Part shown: piece after piece, positions 26,321 through 35,356 of the stretch
How the letters are laid out: each line of letters starts with the position of its first letter
How positions within the stretch are numbered: the first letter of the stretch is position 1
Assembly: GCA_016845175.1 (NCBI GenBank)
Contig: JAERTD010000011.1
Coordinates: forward strand, 124,001-188,000
DNA from: Bacteroidota bacterium
GTDB lineage: Bacteria > Bacteroidota > Bacteroidia > Bacteroidales > F082
Direction of reading: 5' to 3'
DNA: 64,000 nucleotides
Notes under the pieces: model-generated
The model's input: only the letters and a program-made list of their open reading frames with translations
What the model was told of the DNA's origin: nothing
Databases searched by the model: none
Translations under genes and position numbers: made by a program

Positions 26321-27532
26321 CTATTTATGTACTACAATTTCCTTGAGCACTGCATTTATTATAAAATCTGTATCCGGCAGGTATACGGTGGTATCAATGC
26401 TGGTATAGCCTTCCTTATGATAGTTTATGGTACGTAAACCCATGGGCACATTGAAAATTTCGTAATAACCAGTGGAGTCTGAAGCAGCTACCAGATTGCT
26501 TGCTGAGCCATCAGGATTCAGGTAAACAACTTCTGCATTATAAATAGGACTTAGTGATTGATTGGTAATGACTCCTGACAGTTTATGTGTGTACAACGGT
26601 GATGTCATATTGATGATAAACTCATTCATCCCTGGTTCAATATCCACTTCAAGCGAATAATCGTCGAAACCATCTTTAGCTGCCTTTAATTCATATGTCC
26701 CCGGGCTGATATCAGGAAAGGTATAATAACCGCTATCATCTGTCCATGCATCTAAGTCTCCTATGCTAACCACTGCTCCTGGAATTGGTATGTGGGTATG
26801 AGCAAAGAAAGTATAGCCTCCCACATGGTTGGTCTCAGCGACCTGCATTTCAATTTCAACTTCAATACTGTTTTCCGTGTCATCGGCATTTCTAATCTGA
26901 AAGCTTTCCGAGTACTGCCCACCATTTAATCCAGTTCTCGATACTGTTAAGCTGAGGTATGCGGTATCGTTTTGATTATTTAAGCTTCCTGATAGTGGGT
27001 CTATAGTGAGCCATGAAATCTCTACATCTGCAATCTCCCAATTAAAAGCTCCGGCAGTTATGGCAAATACTTTTATTTGTTTTTCTGTTTCGCTTATTCC
27101 AAAGTTAAGGGTATCAGGAACAGCATGAATGGCAGACATTTCTTCTTCGGTCTGAGTATATACAAGAACAGATTCTGTGACAAGTGTATTTCCGTCACTC
27201 ACCACAGCCGTTATTGAATATGTTTCGTCCGTACTACTCATGGGTGATTTCCAGTGGATAGAAGCCCTGTTTAATTCTCCCACAAATTCACCATATGATG
27301 CTTCCCACAAATAGAACAATTCAGTATTATCAGAATCAGTAGCTTGCACGCTTATTGTAATTTGATCGCCTGCAGCAATAGGTGAAGTCGCTGAATTGAA
27401 TGGGGTAGTAGTCAGCTTATGAATAACTGGTGGCTGGTTGTTTGCATCATCAGAATCCTTGGTGCAGGAGGAAATAATTATGCCTATAGTAACAACTAAT
27501 AGGAGGGCAGTAAATGCAGCATATGATTTCAT
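26321..27532 (-). CDS. BACON-domain lipoprotein with carboxypeptidase-regulatory-like domains
   Basis: The 403-residue protein starts with a lipoprotein signal ending IISSC (Cys23). The mature part is modular. An Ig/cadherin-like domain spans about 35-125 (DQITISVQATDSDNTELFYL). A BACON-like domain spans about 135-230 (FNWEIADVEISWLTIDPLSG). Two CarboxypepD_reg-like beta-sandwiches follow: about 235-310 (GAVVSIGDLDAWTDDSGYYT) and about 318-400 (DSTGYYEIFNVPMGLRTINY). Such proteins are surface adhesins or carbohydrate-binding lipoproteins of Bacteroidota. No enzyme domain is present and no glycan-uptake genes flank it, so its ligand is unknown. Confidence 0.8.
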   Translation of the reverse strand: MKSYAAFTALLLVVTIGIIISSCTKDSDDANNQPPVIHKLTTTPFNSATSPIAAGDQITISVQATDSDNTELFYLWEASYGEFVGELNRASIHWKSPMSSTDETYSITAVVSDGNTLVTESVLVYTQTEEEMSAIHAVPDTLNFGISETEKQIKVFAITAGAFNWEIADVEISWLTIDPLSGSLNNQNDTAYLSLTVSRTGLNGGQYSESFQIRNADDTENSIEVEIEMQVAETNHVGGYTFFAHTHIPIPGAVVSIGDLDAWTDDSGYYTFPDISPGTYELKAAKDGFDDYSLEVDIEPGMNEFIINMTSPLYTHKLSGVITNQSLSPIYNAEVVYLNPDGSASNLVAASDSTGYYEIFNVPMGLRTINYHKEGYTSIDTTVYLPDTDFIINAVLKEIVVHK

Positions 27533-27754
27533 GGGGCTATATTTTATTGATATTCATTTGCTTCTACAATATTAATGATTGCATTTTAAATAATAGGTAT
27601 TGTAGGAGAATAACTTACAAGATCCAGGTTTAGATCATAAAATGGTTCTAAAACCAGGATATTTTCATCTCTGGTCAATTGGGGCTTCAGATGTGGCTAA
27701 TAGTAATTGGCAGCAAGGTATAGACTGGCACCCGCAAACAAGCAAGCACTACCC

Positions 27755-27792
27755 TAAAATAAAAAAAGTCCGAACTGATACAGTTCGGACTT
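27755..27792 (-). terminator. Rho-independent terminator of the tRNA-Lys gene
   Basis: A perfect 12-bp stem AAGTCCGAACTG / CAGTTCGGACTT with loop ATA spans 27766-27792. On the minus strand it is followed by seven or more T. It begins 13 nt behind the tRNA 3' end. Confidence 0.92.
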
Positions 27793-27804
27793 ATAGTTGG
27801 TTTG

Positions 27805-27877
27805 TGATCCCCCTGGGATTCGAACCCAGGACCCACGGCTTAAAAGGCCGTTGCTCTACCAACTGAGCTAGGGAATC
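27805..27877 (-). tRNA. tRNA-Lys (anticodon TTT)
   Basis: On the minus strand the 73-nt gene folds as a cloverleaf. The acceptor GATTCCC pairs with GGGGATC with one G-U, the D arm holds TAGCTCAGTTGGTAGAGCA, and the anticodon arm is ACGGC-CTTTTAA-GCCGT with anticodon TTT. The T arm contains the invariant GGTTCGAATCC. The discriminator base is A and CCA is not encoded. It is preceded by a promoter and followed by a terminator, so it is a single-gene unit. Confidence 0.97.
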
Positions 27878-27893
27878 AGCTCAAAAGCGAGTG

Positions 27894-27923
27894 CAAAAGT
27901 ATATATTTTTTTAAAAAGTCAAA
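27894..27923 (-). promoter_or_regulatory. Promoter of tRNA-Lys
   Basis: On the minus strand TTTG (27923-27920) is followed after 18 nt by TACTTTTG (27901-27894), an exact TAnnTTTG. The tRNA 5' end follows 16 nt later. The same -7 octamer serves the SRP RNA gene. Confidence 0.65.
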
Positions 27924-27938
27924 CAATTTTAAAAAAAA

Positions 27939-28553
27939 TTATTCTATTAAATTTCCTTTCCCCTGACGAATGATTTCAATATCCCCACTGGTACAGTCAA
28001 TCACGGTAGAGGGAATATTTCCTCCAAAACCCCCATCTATCAAGGCATCAATCTGAGAAGCATAATTCTCAAATATGATTTCCGGATCGGTATTGTATTC
28101 CTGAGGCTCTTTTTTATCGTAAATGGATGTGGTTAGCAAAGGCTGCCCCAGTTCTTCTACCAATGCAATGGTGATATTGTTATCAGGTACGCGCAATCCA
28201 ATGGTCTTTTTCTTACTCTGAAACAATTTAGGCACCTTGTTGTTGGCATTTAAAATAAACGTAAAGGGTCCCGGAAGATTTTTTTTCATTAAACGGAACA
28301 GATGATTATCAATGGGCTTGCAAAACTCGGATAACATGCTTAAGCTATTGATGATCAATGAGAACTCAGTCTTATCTTTTTTGATACCTTTAATCTGTGC
28401 AATACGATCCACCGTTTTAATATGCTGCAAACTGCATCCCATGGCATAGACTGTGTCAGTGGGATATATTACAACACCTCCCTTTCTTAATATATCCGCA
28501 GCAGTTTTTAAATTCCTGTGCGACGGATTCTCCTCATAAACCTTTAGTATCAT
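27939..28553 (-). CDS. YrdC/Sua5/YciO family protein, probable threonylcarbamoyl-AMP synthase
   Basis: The 204-residue product, read from ATG 28553, has the YrdC fold. Visible motifs are GGVVIYPTDTVYAMGC near residues 25-40, the KGIKKDKTEFSLII segment, PGPFTFIL, IGLRVPDN and the C-terminal STVIDCTSGDIEIIRQG. These fit the enzyme that makes threonylcarbamoyl-AMP for the t6A37 modification of tRNAs reading ANN codons, though YciO-like paralogues of unknown role share this length. It lies beside tRNA-Lys(TTT), a t6A substrate in many bacteria, but this neighbourhood may be chance. An ATG at 28586 adds 11 residues and is not preferred. Confidence 0.85.
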   Translation of the reverse strand: MILKVYEENPSHRNLKTAADILRKGGVVIYPTDTVYAMGCSLQHIKTVDRIAQIKGIKKDKTEFSLIINSLSMLSEFCKPIDNHLFRLMKKNLPGPFTFILNANNKVPKLFQSKKKTIGLRVPDNNITIALVEELGQPLLTTSIYDKKEPQEYNTDPEIIFENYASQIDALIDGGFGGNIPSTVIDCTSGDIEIIRQGKGNLIE

Positions 28554-28668
28554 TGGCGCTATTTTTTGGGGACCGCTAAAATACAAAAAGGCTTCTCACT
28601 ACAAAACAATGGATTTTCAAATCGTGAAGTAAAAAGGATTGGCTTAGATGAAGGAAACATCCGGGCAC

Positions 28669-28772
28669 AAAAAAAGGGTAAGCTACTTATATCGCACCGC
28701 TACAACCGTCTACCCTTGCTCCGTTCCCGTCCTGGGGGAATTCAACGGGAGCTGGTCGTATAAGACTTACCC
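28669..28772 (-). ncRNA. ffs: Signal recognition particle RNA, bacterial small type (4.5S-like)
   Basis: On the minus strand the RNA starts near 28772 and ends in a U run at 28675-28669. The ends pair: GGGTAAG with CTTACCC, extended by TCTTATA with TATAAGT. The apical domain IV matches SRP RNA closely: CCAGG on the 5' side, a GGAA tetraloop closed by CG pairs, and GGAGCAAGG on the 3' side, forming the symmetric internal loop bound by Ffh. About 97 nt without the tail fits the small bacterial form. Confidence 0.92.
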
Positions 28773-28776
28773 GCGG

Positions 28777-28807
28777 CAAAAGTAAATATTGTATGGACAC
28801 CATGCAA
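28777..28807 (-). promoter_or_regulatory. Promoter of the SRP RNA gene
   Basis: On the minus strand TTG (28807-28805) is followed after 20 nt by TACTTTTG (28784-28777). The predicted RNA 5' end is about 5 nt after the box, as expected for a -7 element. Confidence 0.7.
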
Positions 28808-28852
28808 CTGTATTGAAAGATATTTTTATTTTTACATTTAATTCAGACCACC

Positions 28853-29392
28853 TTGGGAAACATAAGACTTAAACCTACAGCAGTAATCATCGTGTTTAGC
28901 CTTTTCATTGGCTTATTGGTATCTGTCCTGGATATATTGCTGCATATGTCAGGCTTTCAGGGATTCAGAATCCTAAACCTCTTTGTATACGCAGTTTTTG
29001 CCTTTACCATTTATTGGACATCTAAAAACTACCGTGATATGTTCAGAGGCGGTTATATTAGCTATTGGGGCGCATTCAAGAATTGCTTCCTCATTGGCTT
29101 TTGGGCTGCTGTGATTATTGGAGCGGCACGATATCTTTTTCTGGTTTATTTTCAGGAAATCAATATTGAAAGCATATTACAGCAGGCAGAGGAAGAGATG
29201 CTGATGTCTTACCCATGGCTAACCAACAACCAGGTGGATCAGAAGCTGGCGTATTTAGAATACTCTTATAAACCCTTGGTATCTGCAGCACTGTATTTCT
29301 TTATTTACATGGGATGGTCTGTGCTGTTTTCGTTTCTTGCTGCCATATATGTGAAACGCATTGACAGAAATATCTCGGACATTATTGAGTAA
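28853..29392 (+). CDS. DUF4199 membrane protein, copy 1
   Basis: The 179-residue protein has about four membrane segments and the DUF4199 layout: two N-terminal helices, a loop with YRDMFRGGYISYWGAFKNCF, a third helix, an acidic amphipathic stretch (ILQQAEEEMLMSYPWL) and a last helix before a basic tail. The only start consistent with the N-terminal membrane helix is TTG at 28853, since no in-frame ATG precedes it. Function is unknown; the family is common in Bacteroidota. A related gene follows 46 nt downstream, then GT2. Confidence 0.8.
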   Translation: MGNIRLKPTAVIIVFSLFIGLLVSVLDILLHMSGFQGFRILNLFVYAVFAFTIYWTSKNYRDMFRGGYISYWGAFKNCFLIGFWAAVIIGAARYLFLVYFQEINIESILQQAEEEMLMSYPWLTNNQVDQKLAYLEYSYKPLVSAALYFFIYMGWSVLFSFLAAIYVKRIDRNISDIIE

Positions 29393-29438
29393 TTGCACAA
29401 TCACTACATAAATAATTTTTCACTAAACAATTAGCACC

Positions 29439-29966
29439 ATGGAAGAAAATAAAAACTCAGCCTTAATGCCTTCTTTAATGTCCGGCATTTATCTGGCCTT
29501 CGCATTAATCGTTTATAGCCTCCTCATGTACCTGTTGGATATCGACCGTGAATCGCCAATTATGTATATATCCTACGCCATTCTTGCTGGCGGATTGTTT
29601 TGGGCGGTCGTTTCCTATAGAGACAAACACATGGGCGGATTCATTGAATATGGTAAAGCCTTCAGTTCAGGATTTTTAACAGGACTCTTTGCCTCCATTA
29701 TTACTGCCATATTTACTTATATCTATGTGCAATACATCGATCCAGGTTTGGTTGAAGAAATTTTAGCTCAGGCAGAGGAAGAAATGCTGGCTGATAACCC
29801 CAATATGTCGGATGAACAAATGGACCAGGCTTTAAGCATTACAGCTTCCCTAACTTCACCAGTAATGATCAGTGTTTGGGCCTTTCTGGGCAACGTTCTA
29901 TTTACAGTCGTTCTTTCCTTAATAATTGCTATCTTTGCCAAGCGAGAAAATAAGCAAATGGCTTAG
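29439..29966 (+). CDS. DUF4199 membrane protein, copy 2
   Basis: The 175-residue protein has the same four-helix plan as its upstream neighbour. It shares the loop YRDKHMGGFIEYGKAFSSGF and the acidic motif ILAQAEEEMLADNPNM, followed by a Q-x-D-Q-x-L segment present in both. The pair is most simply a tandem duplication that has diverged. It ends 15 nt before the GT2 gene, so it probably belongs to the same operon. A helper role in polyprenyl-linked glycan transfer is possible from context only. Confidence 0.82.
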   Translation: MEENKNSALMPSLMSGIYLAFALIVYSLLMYLLDIDRESPIMYISYAILAGGLFWAVVSYRDKHMGGFIEYGKAFSSGFLTGLFASIITAIFTYIYVQYIDPGLVEEILAQAEEEMLADNPNMSDEQMDQALSITASLTSPVMISVWAFLGNVLFTVVLSLIIAIFAKRENKQMA

Positions 29967-29981
29967 CTAAAATAGCAGGGA

Positions 29982-30941
29982 ATGGATATTTCGGTAGTAA
30001 TACCTTTATATAACGAAGAAGACTCACTTAAAGAATTAAATGATTGGATTGTAGGTGTTATGCAATCCAATCATTTTTCTTTTGAGATTGTTTATATCGA
30101 TGATGGCTCCACTGACCGATCCTGGGAAATCATTGAGTCCTTATCAAATGATCACGAGGCAGTTAAGGGTATACAGTTTAGAAGGAATTATGGCAAATCT
30201 GCCGCTTTAAATGAAGGCTTCAAAGTAGTGCAGGGCCAAGTGGTCATCACTATGGATGCTGATTTACAGGATAGTCCGGAAGAAATTCCTGGTTTATATA
30301 AACAACTGAATGAGGAAAAGCTTGATATTGTTTCAGGATGGAAAAAGAAACGATACGATTCCACTCTAATGAAGAACCTGCCATCCAAACTATATAACTG
30401 GACCACCCGAAAACTCTTCAATACTAAATTACACGATATGAACTGCGGCCTGAAAGCCTATCGCTTACTGGTGGTTCAAAATATAGAAGTGTATGGCGAA
30501 ATGCATCGCTATATTCCAGTAATTGCTAAATGGGCCGGCTTCAGCAAAATTGGAGAGAAGGTTGTTTCTCATCAGAAGCGCAAGTACGGGGTTACCAAAT
30601 TTGGCCTGGACAGGTTTATCAAAGGATATCTTGACCTACTGACCATTAATTTTGTCTCGCGTTTCGCCCAGCGTCCCATGCACTTTTTCGGGGCCATCGG
30701 CACACTAATATTTATGATTGGATTTGGCATTGCCGCCTATCTTGCTTATGAAAAATATATGCTTGAGATCTACAGAATGACCGAACGCCCACTTTTCTAC
30801 TTCGGACTGCTGGCCATGATTCTTGGAACACAGGTATTTCTGGCAGGTTTTTTGGCGGATATGATCAGTCGCAATGCACCCGGAAAAACAAACTATCAAA
30901 TTAAACAATCACTTAATCTAAATAAGAGTTCAGATCAATAG
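29982..30941 (+). CDS. GT2 polyprenyl-phosphate glycosyltransferase (DPM1/GtrB/ArnC-like)
   Basis: The 319-residue enzyme has a GT-A catalytic domain with PLYNEEDSL at residues 8-16, nucleotide-binding DDGSTDRSW from 40, and the metal-binding DAD at 92-94 in MDADLQDSPEE. Two C-terminal membrane helices follow at about 230-255 and 266-290. This arrangement matches enzymes that load a sugar onto undecaprenyl phosphate at the inner face of the cytoplasmic membrane. The next genes are an SDR epimerase and a GT4 enzyme, so it probably serves a surface polysaccharide or glycan modification. Confidence 0.92.
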   Translation: MDISVVIPLYNEEDSLKELNDWIVGVMQSNHFSFEIVYIDDGSTDRSWEIIESLSNDHEAVKGIQFRRNYGKSAALNEGFKVVQGQVVITMDADLQDSPEEIPGLYKQLNEEKLDIVSGWKKKRYDSTLMKNLPSKLYNWTTRKLFNTKLHDMNCGLKAYRLLVVQNIEVYGEMHRYIPVIAKWAGFSKIGEKVVSHQKRKYGVTKFGLDRFIKGYLDLLTINFVSRFAQRPMHFFGAIGTLIFMIGFGIAAYLAYEKYMLEIYRMTERPLFYFGLLAMILGTQVFLAGFLADMISRNAPGKTNYQIKQSLNLNKSSDQ

Positions 30942-30987
30942 AGCCTATCCATGGCTTACAATTAATCATTTCAAATTTATAAGAAGA

Positions 30988-32031
30988 ATGAAAATACACT
31001 TGGTTTCAGGAGGATGCGGATTTGTAGGAAGAAATGTGGTTAAACGTTTGCTGAATACTACAACTGACAAGATATTTATGGTGGATGACCTTTCCATTGG
31101 ACGCCATCCCTCACAATGGCTGGAAGGTGATTTTATCTCCAAAAAAGAAAATGGGCTGGAGATTATAGGCGAAGAAGAGCGCTTGTTTTTCTGGGAAGGT
31201 GACTTCAGAAATCTCTTGTTCTATATGAGGCAGAATCCCAACTATATTCAGGATACTTATAAAATTGATTTTGAAAGATTCAGTGATGTATTTCATTTTG
31301 CAGCCATCGTAGGTGGTCGTTTAAAGATCGATGGGGATCCTTTGATGGTGGCCCTTGACCTAAGTATTGATTCAGAGTTCTTTTATTGGATTACCCGCCA
31401 CAAACCAGCTCGTGTGCTTTATCCAAGTTCCAGTGCAGCTTATCCCACGAGCCTTCAAACCACTGAGGGTGCCATTGCTTTGAGCGAAGGTGATATAGAT
31501 TTTACCAAAAACCTTGGCACACCTGACATGACTTATGGCTGGACCAAATTAACCGGTGAGTTTTTGGCACAGATTGCCGCCAAACATTATGGTATTTCCA
31601 TAGTTTGCATACGGCCATTTTCAGGTTATGGCGAAGATCAGGAAACAGATTATCCTGTCCCTGCCATTGCCTTACGAGCGGCGAAAAAGGAAAATCCATT
31701 TGAAGTCTGGGGAAGCGGAAAACAAGGCAGAGATTTTGTGCATATTGATGACATTATCGACTTCATTCAGCTACTCATGGACAATGTAAGTGATGGTTCT
31801 GCCTATAATATAGGATCAGGCAAACTAACTTCCTTCCTCGACTTAATTGAAGTATTTACCAGTATTGCAGGATATAAGCCCACCATTAAACCCTTATTGG
31901 ACAAACCAGTGGGTGTGCATTCCAGATATTGTAATATGTCGCTGGTGAAAGAAAAATTTGGTTGGGAAGCGCAAATTTCTTTGGAAGAAGGTATGCGCAG
32001 GGTGTATGAAGCTGCCCAGAAAAAGCTATAA
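30988..32031 (+). CDS. NAD-dependent epimerase/dehydratase (extended SDR)
   Basis: The 347-residue protein has the Rossmann loop GGCGFVGRN at 8-16, Ser residues in YPSSSAAYP near 145-153, and the catalytic pair Tyr183-x3-Lys187 in YGWTKLTGE. These place it among nucleotide-sugar epimerases and dehydratases. The substrate cannot be assigned; the family includes UDP-glucose 4-epimerase and GDP- or dTDP-sugar dehydratases. An unusual segment, IGEEERLFFWEGDFRNLLFY near 60-79, inserts between the early strands. It lies between GT2 and GT4 genes, which fits supplying a sugar donor to them. Confidence 0.88.
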   Translation: MKIHLVSGGCGFVGRNVVKRLLNTTTDKIFMVDDLSIGRHPSQWLEGDFISKKENGLEIIGEEERLFFWEGDFRNLLFYMRQNPNYIQDTYKIDFERFSDVFHFAAIVGGRLKIDGDPLMVALDLSIDSEFFYWITRHKPARVLYPSSSAAYPTSLQTTEGAIALSEGDIDFTKNLGTPDMTYGWTKLTGEFLAQIAAKHYGISIVCIRPFSGYGEDQETDYPVPAIALRAAKKENPFEVWGSGKQGRDFVHIDDIIDFIQLLMDNVSDGSAYNIGSGKLTSFLDLIEVFTSIAGYKPTIKPLLDKPVGVHSRYCNMSLVKEKFGWEAQISLEEGMRRVYEAAQKKL

Positions 32032-32060
32032 GCTGAATTTATTCATTCAATACCAAAGCC

Positions 32061-33344
32061 GTGAAGAAAGCAAGTGCTAAAACCATCGTCTGTTTTGGCC
32101 CGGGCCCTATGTTTAAAGGAGGAATTGCCAATTACAATACCTCCCTGGCAAAAGCCTTTGACAAAATGGATGGTGTTCATGTCCACATTGTGTCCTGGAC
32201 CCAGCAGTATCCAGCCATTATTCCACGTGATTTCATTGACAGGAAAAGCAAAACAGATCAACTGGAAGGCACCGGAATCAAGGTTCATTATATCACCAAT
32301 TATAACAATCCTGCTAGTTGGGCAGCCACGGTAAAGCTGATTAAAAACCTAAACCCTGATAAGGTCATATTTCAATGGGCCATTGCCATTCAAGGCATAC
32401 CACTGGGATATATAGCACGCAGATTAAGAAAAGTATCCGGAATTGAAGTATTGTTTGACCTGCATTTTGTCATTCAAAAAGAGGGTAGTGCCTTGGATAA
32501 TAGCTTTACCAGAATGGGCATTAAGCATGCGGATTCCTATGTGGTGCATGCCTATAAGACGGCTGAGGAACTAAAGGTTCTATTTCCAAATAATGAATTT
32601 GACATTGCAGCCAGAGGTGAAACATTCAAAAGCAAAGGCATCCGGGTGCATAAATTATACCATCCGGTATATGATATGTTCAAACCCGATCCCGATTTCG
32701 ATATAACTAAGGTTAAGAATGAGCTTGGTCTAAAAACCTATGTCTTCCTCTTCTTTGGTTTTATCAGAAAATATAAAGGTTTGCATAATGTGATTGAAGC
32801 CTTTGCAAAGCTGAGCCAAGAACGCGATGATGTTTCTTTACTTGTTGTAGGAGAGTCATTTTGGAAGACGCTTGACAATTCAAAACTCAGTACACGCATC
32901 AAAAACCTTACTTTCGGATTGGCCAAAAGTCTTTTTCTTAAAAAGCAGGATGATGAAGGCGAGTATAATCCACTGGAACTGATAAAAACCCACGGTTTAG
33001 AGAATAATGTTTTTGTGGACAATGAATTTGTCCCCAATGAAGAAGTAGCCCGTTATTTCCAGGTGAGTGATAATATCATGTTGTTTTATCTTACTGCCAC
33101 CCCATCAGGAGTAGAATCCATTGGTTATAATTTCAATATGCCCATGTTGGCTACTAATGTGGGACATTTCCCAGAAACAGTAGTGGATGGATATAATGGT
33201 TATCTGGCTGAAGACAACAATATTACCTCCATGACCGAAGCCATGAAGAAATCCATCGAACATCCTATCAACCGCAAGCATGTGGCTGAAACATCAGCAG
33301 AAATGAGCTGGGAGAATTATGCTCTAAAGATCCTTGCAGGATAG
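32061..33344 (+). CDS. GT4-family glycosyltransferase
   Basis: The 427-residue protein has the GT-B fold of group 1 glycosyltransferases. The C-terminal nucleotide-sugar domain begins near 220 (YVFLFFGFIRKYKGLHNVIE), and the signature GVESIGYNFNMPMLATNVG near 355-375 corresponds to the E-x7-E region. There is no signal or membrane segment, so it would act on the cytoplasmic side. Translation starts at a GTG at 32061, the first start codon before the conserved N-terminal strand, with no better ATG in frame nearby. It completes the GT2-SDR-GT4 run. Confidence 0.87.
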   Translation: MKKASAKTIVCFGPGPMFKGGIANYNTSLAKAFDKMDGVHVHIVSWTQQYPAIIPRDFIDRKSKTDQLEGTGIKVHYITNYNNPASWAATVKLIKNLNPDKVIFQWAIAIQGIPLGYIARRLRKVSGIEVLFDLHFVIQKEGSALDNSFTRMGIKHADSYVVHAYKTAEELKVLFPNNEFDIAARGETFKSKGIRVHKLYHPVYDMFKPDPDFDITKVKNELGLKTYVFLFFGFIRKYKGLHNVIEAFAKLSQERDDVSLLVVGESFWKTLDNSKLSTRIKNLTFGLAKSLFLKKQDDEGEYNPLELIKTHGLENNVFVDNEFVPNEEVARYFQVSDNIMLFYLTATPSGVESIGYNFNMPMLATNVGHFPETVVDGYNGYLAEDNNITSMTEAMKKSIEHPINRKHVAETSAEMSWENYALKILAG

Positions 33345-33451
33345 TCATGCCAATGCCTCAAAAGCACCCTATGTAATCCATTAGGCTTTATTACACCACC
33401 AGTTGTTAGCTTTATAGGAAAACATTTGAAGAGTTCAGTTGTATTTCTTTT

Positions 33452-33459
33452 TAGTTTTG
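33452..33459 (+). promoter_or_regulatory. Candidate -7 element before the ClC gene
   Basis: TAGTTTTG matches TAnnTTTG and ends 19 nt before the ATG. The nearest TTTG upstream (33425) is 23 nt away, a little far, so the assignment is tentative. Confidence 0.35.
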
Positions 33460-33478
33460 TAAGTACTGAATTTAAAGC

Positions 33479-35257
33479 ATGCGATGGAATCGGTATTATA
33501 TAAAATTTTTAAGGTGGCGGGCTAATCATGTGTCCGATAAAGCCTTTGTACTCATCCTGAGTATACTTATTGGTTTCTCTGCCGGCATTGCTGCAACGCT
33601 TCTCAAATATGCTGTCTACTCCATTAAGAAATGGATACTTGACCTCTACAATCCTGACGACCAAATACTTATTTTCTTCTTTTTTCCTTTGGTAGGCATC
33701 CTGCTAACTGTTTTCTTTTTAAAGATCATCATTCGTGATAATGTGGGTCATGGAGTACCCAGAATTCTTTATGTGATCTCCAAGCTCGACGGCAGTATGC
33801 GGAGGCATAAACTTTTCTCTTCCCTGGTAGGAGGCAGCCTCACTGCAGGATTTGGGGGATCTGTAGGACTGGAGTCGCCCATTATCTCCACTGGAGCATC
33901 CATAGGCTCCTCCATTGGACAGGGCTTAAACCTGGGGTATAAACACAAAACCCTACTAATCGGTTGTGGAGCTGCGGGTGCAATGGCTTCCATCTTTACC
34001 ACACCCATTGCCGCTGTAATTTTTAGTTTTGAAGTCTTATTGCTGGATTTGTCGGCGGCATCCCTCATACCCCTGCTAATGGCTTCTGTAACAGGTGCTG
34101 TGACTACGAAAATGCTCACCGCCGAACAATACCTCATACATTTTAAAGTTACCGAAGAGTTCATCATTCAGGATATACCATTCTTTATCGTCCTGGGTGT
34201 TATCGCCGGATTCGTTTCCGTATATTTCCATTATATGCATTTTACCATCATCCGTTGGTTCTCAAAAATTAAACGGATATGGGCCAGGGCGATTATTGGG
34301 GGAAGTCTTTTGGGAGTGATATTGTATTTTTTTCCTCCACTTTTCTCCGAGGGTTACGACAACATCAGACTTATTGTTAGCGGAAATGCTGATCAGCTTC
34401 TGCATTATACTGTATTGGCAGATACTCATATCATATGGGCTCTTTTGATATTTACTGTTTTCCTGATTCTTTTTAAAGTTGTTGCCACAACACTCACCAC
34501 GGAGGGTGGAGGTGTCGGAGGTATTTTTGCTCCTGCCGCGGTCATGGGGGGATTTACCGGCTTTGTAATAGCAAGATCCTTCAATGAACTATTCTCGGGC
34601 ATGGGACTCCACGAGAGTAATTTTACCCTGGTTGGAATGGCCTCAGTACTCGGTGGTGTGTTACTGGCACCCTTAACTGCAATATTCCTTATTGCAGAAA
34701 TGGCCAATGGTTATGAGTTGATAGTCCCTCTGATGCTGTCAACTTCCATAGCCTACCTCATTGCAAAAACCTTTAATAAGCACTCTATTTTCACGCAAAA
34801 GCTTGTGGAACAAGGGGATATGTTTCAGTATCGCGATAAAACCGTAATCAAGCAACTGAAGATCAGAGATCATATTGAAAAAGACGTACTAACCATAAAC
34901 TCTGATGCAAGCCTCGGTGATTTGGTCAGGGTGATCAAAAAATCAAAAAGAAACTTTTTTGCGGTAGTGGATAACAGAGGAACATTTATCGGAGGCATAC
35001 TGCTCGATAATGTAAGAGAGGATATGTTCAACCGAAAGTTATACAAGGAACCCATTTCCAGGTATTTGTATACCCCATTGTCGGATGAGAAAGTAAATGT
35101 TCATGATGACGTGCAGGATGTGATTAATAAATTCAACAAAACAGGTAACTATAATATGCTGGTGTTGGATGGTAACCGTTATATCGGTGTAGTGTCCAGA
35201 GCCAATCTCCTAAAGGCCTATCGCGAGAATATGATAGCAGATATCGAGGAGTACTAA
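33479..35257 (+). CDS. ClC-family chloride channel/transporter with C-terminal CBS pair
   Basis: The 592-residue protein has a ClC membrane domain and then a CBS domain pair. ClC signatures appear as GHGVP at 90-94 (the GSGIP position), GLESP at 130-134 with the gating glutamate at 132, and GGVGGIFAPAAVMGG near 345-360. The CBS region spans about 455-590, with MLVLDGNRYIGVVSRANLLK in the last unit. It should move Cl- or a related anion across the inner membrane, possibly with H+ and with nucleotide control through the CBS pair. The heptose genes start about 100 nt downstream, with no functional link evident. Confidence 0.93.
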   Translation: MRWNRYYIKFLRWRANHVSDKAFVLILSILIGFSAGIAATLLKYAVYSIKKWILDLYNPDDQILIFFFFPLVGILLTVFFLKIIIRDNVGHGVPRILYVISKLDGSMRRHKLFSSLVGGSLTAGFGGSVGLESPIISTGASIGSSIGQGLNLGYKHKTLLIGCGAAGAMASIFTTPIAAVIFSFEVLLLDLSAASLIPLLMASVTGAVTTKMLTAEQYLIHFKVTEEFIIQDIPFFIVLGVIAGFVSVYFHYMHFTIIRWFSKIKRIWARAIIGGSLLGVILYFFPPLFSEGYDNIRLIVSGNADQLLHYTVLADTHIIWALLIFTVFLILFKVVATTLTTEGGGVGGIFAPAAVMGGFTGFVIARSFNELFSGMGLHESNFTLVGMASVLGGVLLAPLTAIFLIAEMANGYELIVPLMLSTSIAYLIAKTFNKHSIFTQKLVEQGDMFQYRDKTVIKQLKIRDHIEKDVLTINSDASLGDLVRVIKKSKRNFFAVVDNRGTFIGGILLDNVREDMFNRKLYKEPISRYLYTPLSDEKVNVHDDVQDVINKFNKTGNYNMLVLDGNRYIGVVSRANLLKAYRENMIADIEEY

Positions 35258-35356
35258 GTAAAATTGCTAAGATTAAATAATGCCAATATATTTGTCGGAT
35301 AGTTTAATACTATACCTGAGTGACAAATTAGCTTTAGAATTATAAAACAATCCACT

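Noticed and set aside
27642-27866. Plus-strand reading frame of 74 codons
   Set aside because: It runs through the tRNA-Lys gene and its terminator on the opposite strand and has no coding character.
27805-27877. tRNA-Lys as an integration site of a genomic island
   Set aside because: No integrase and no repeated tRNA 3' end were seen within the flanking sequence, so there is no sign of an island here.
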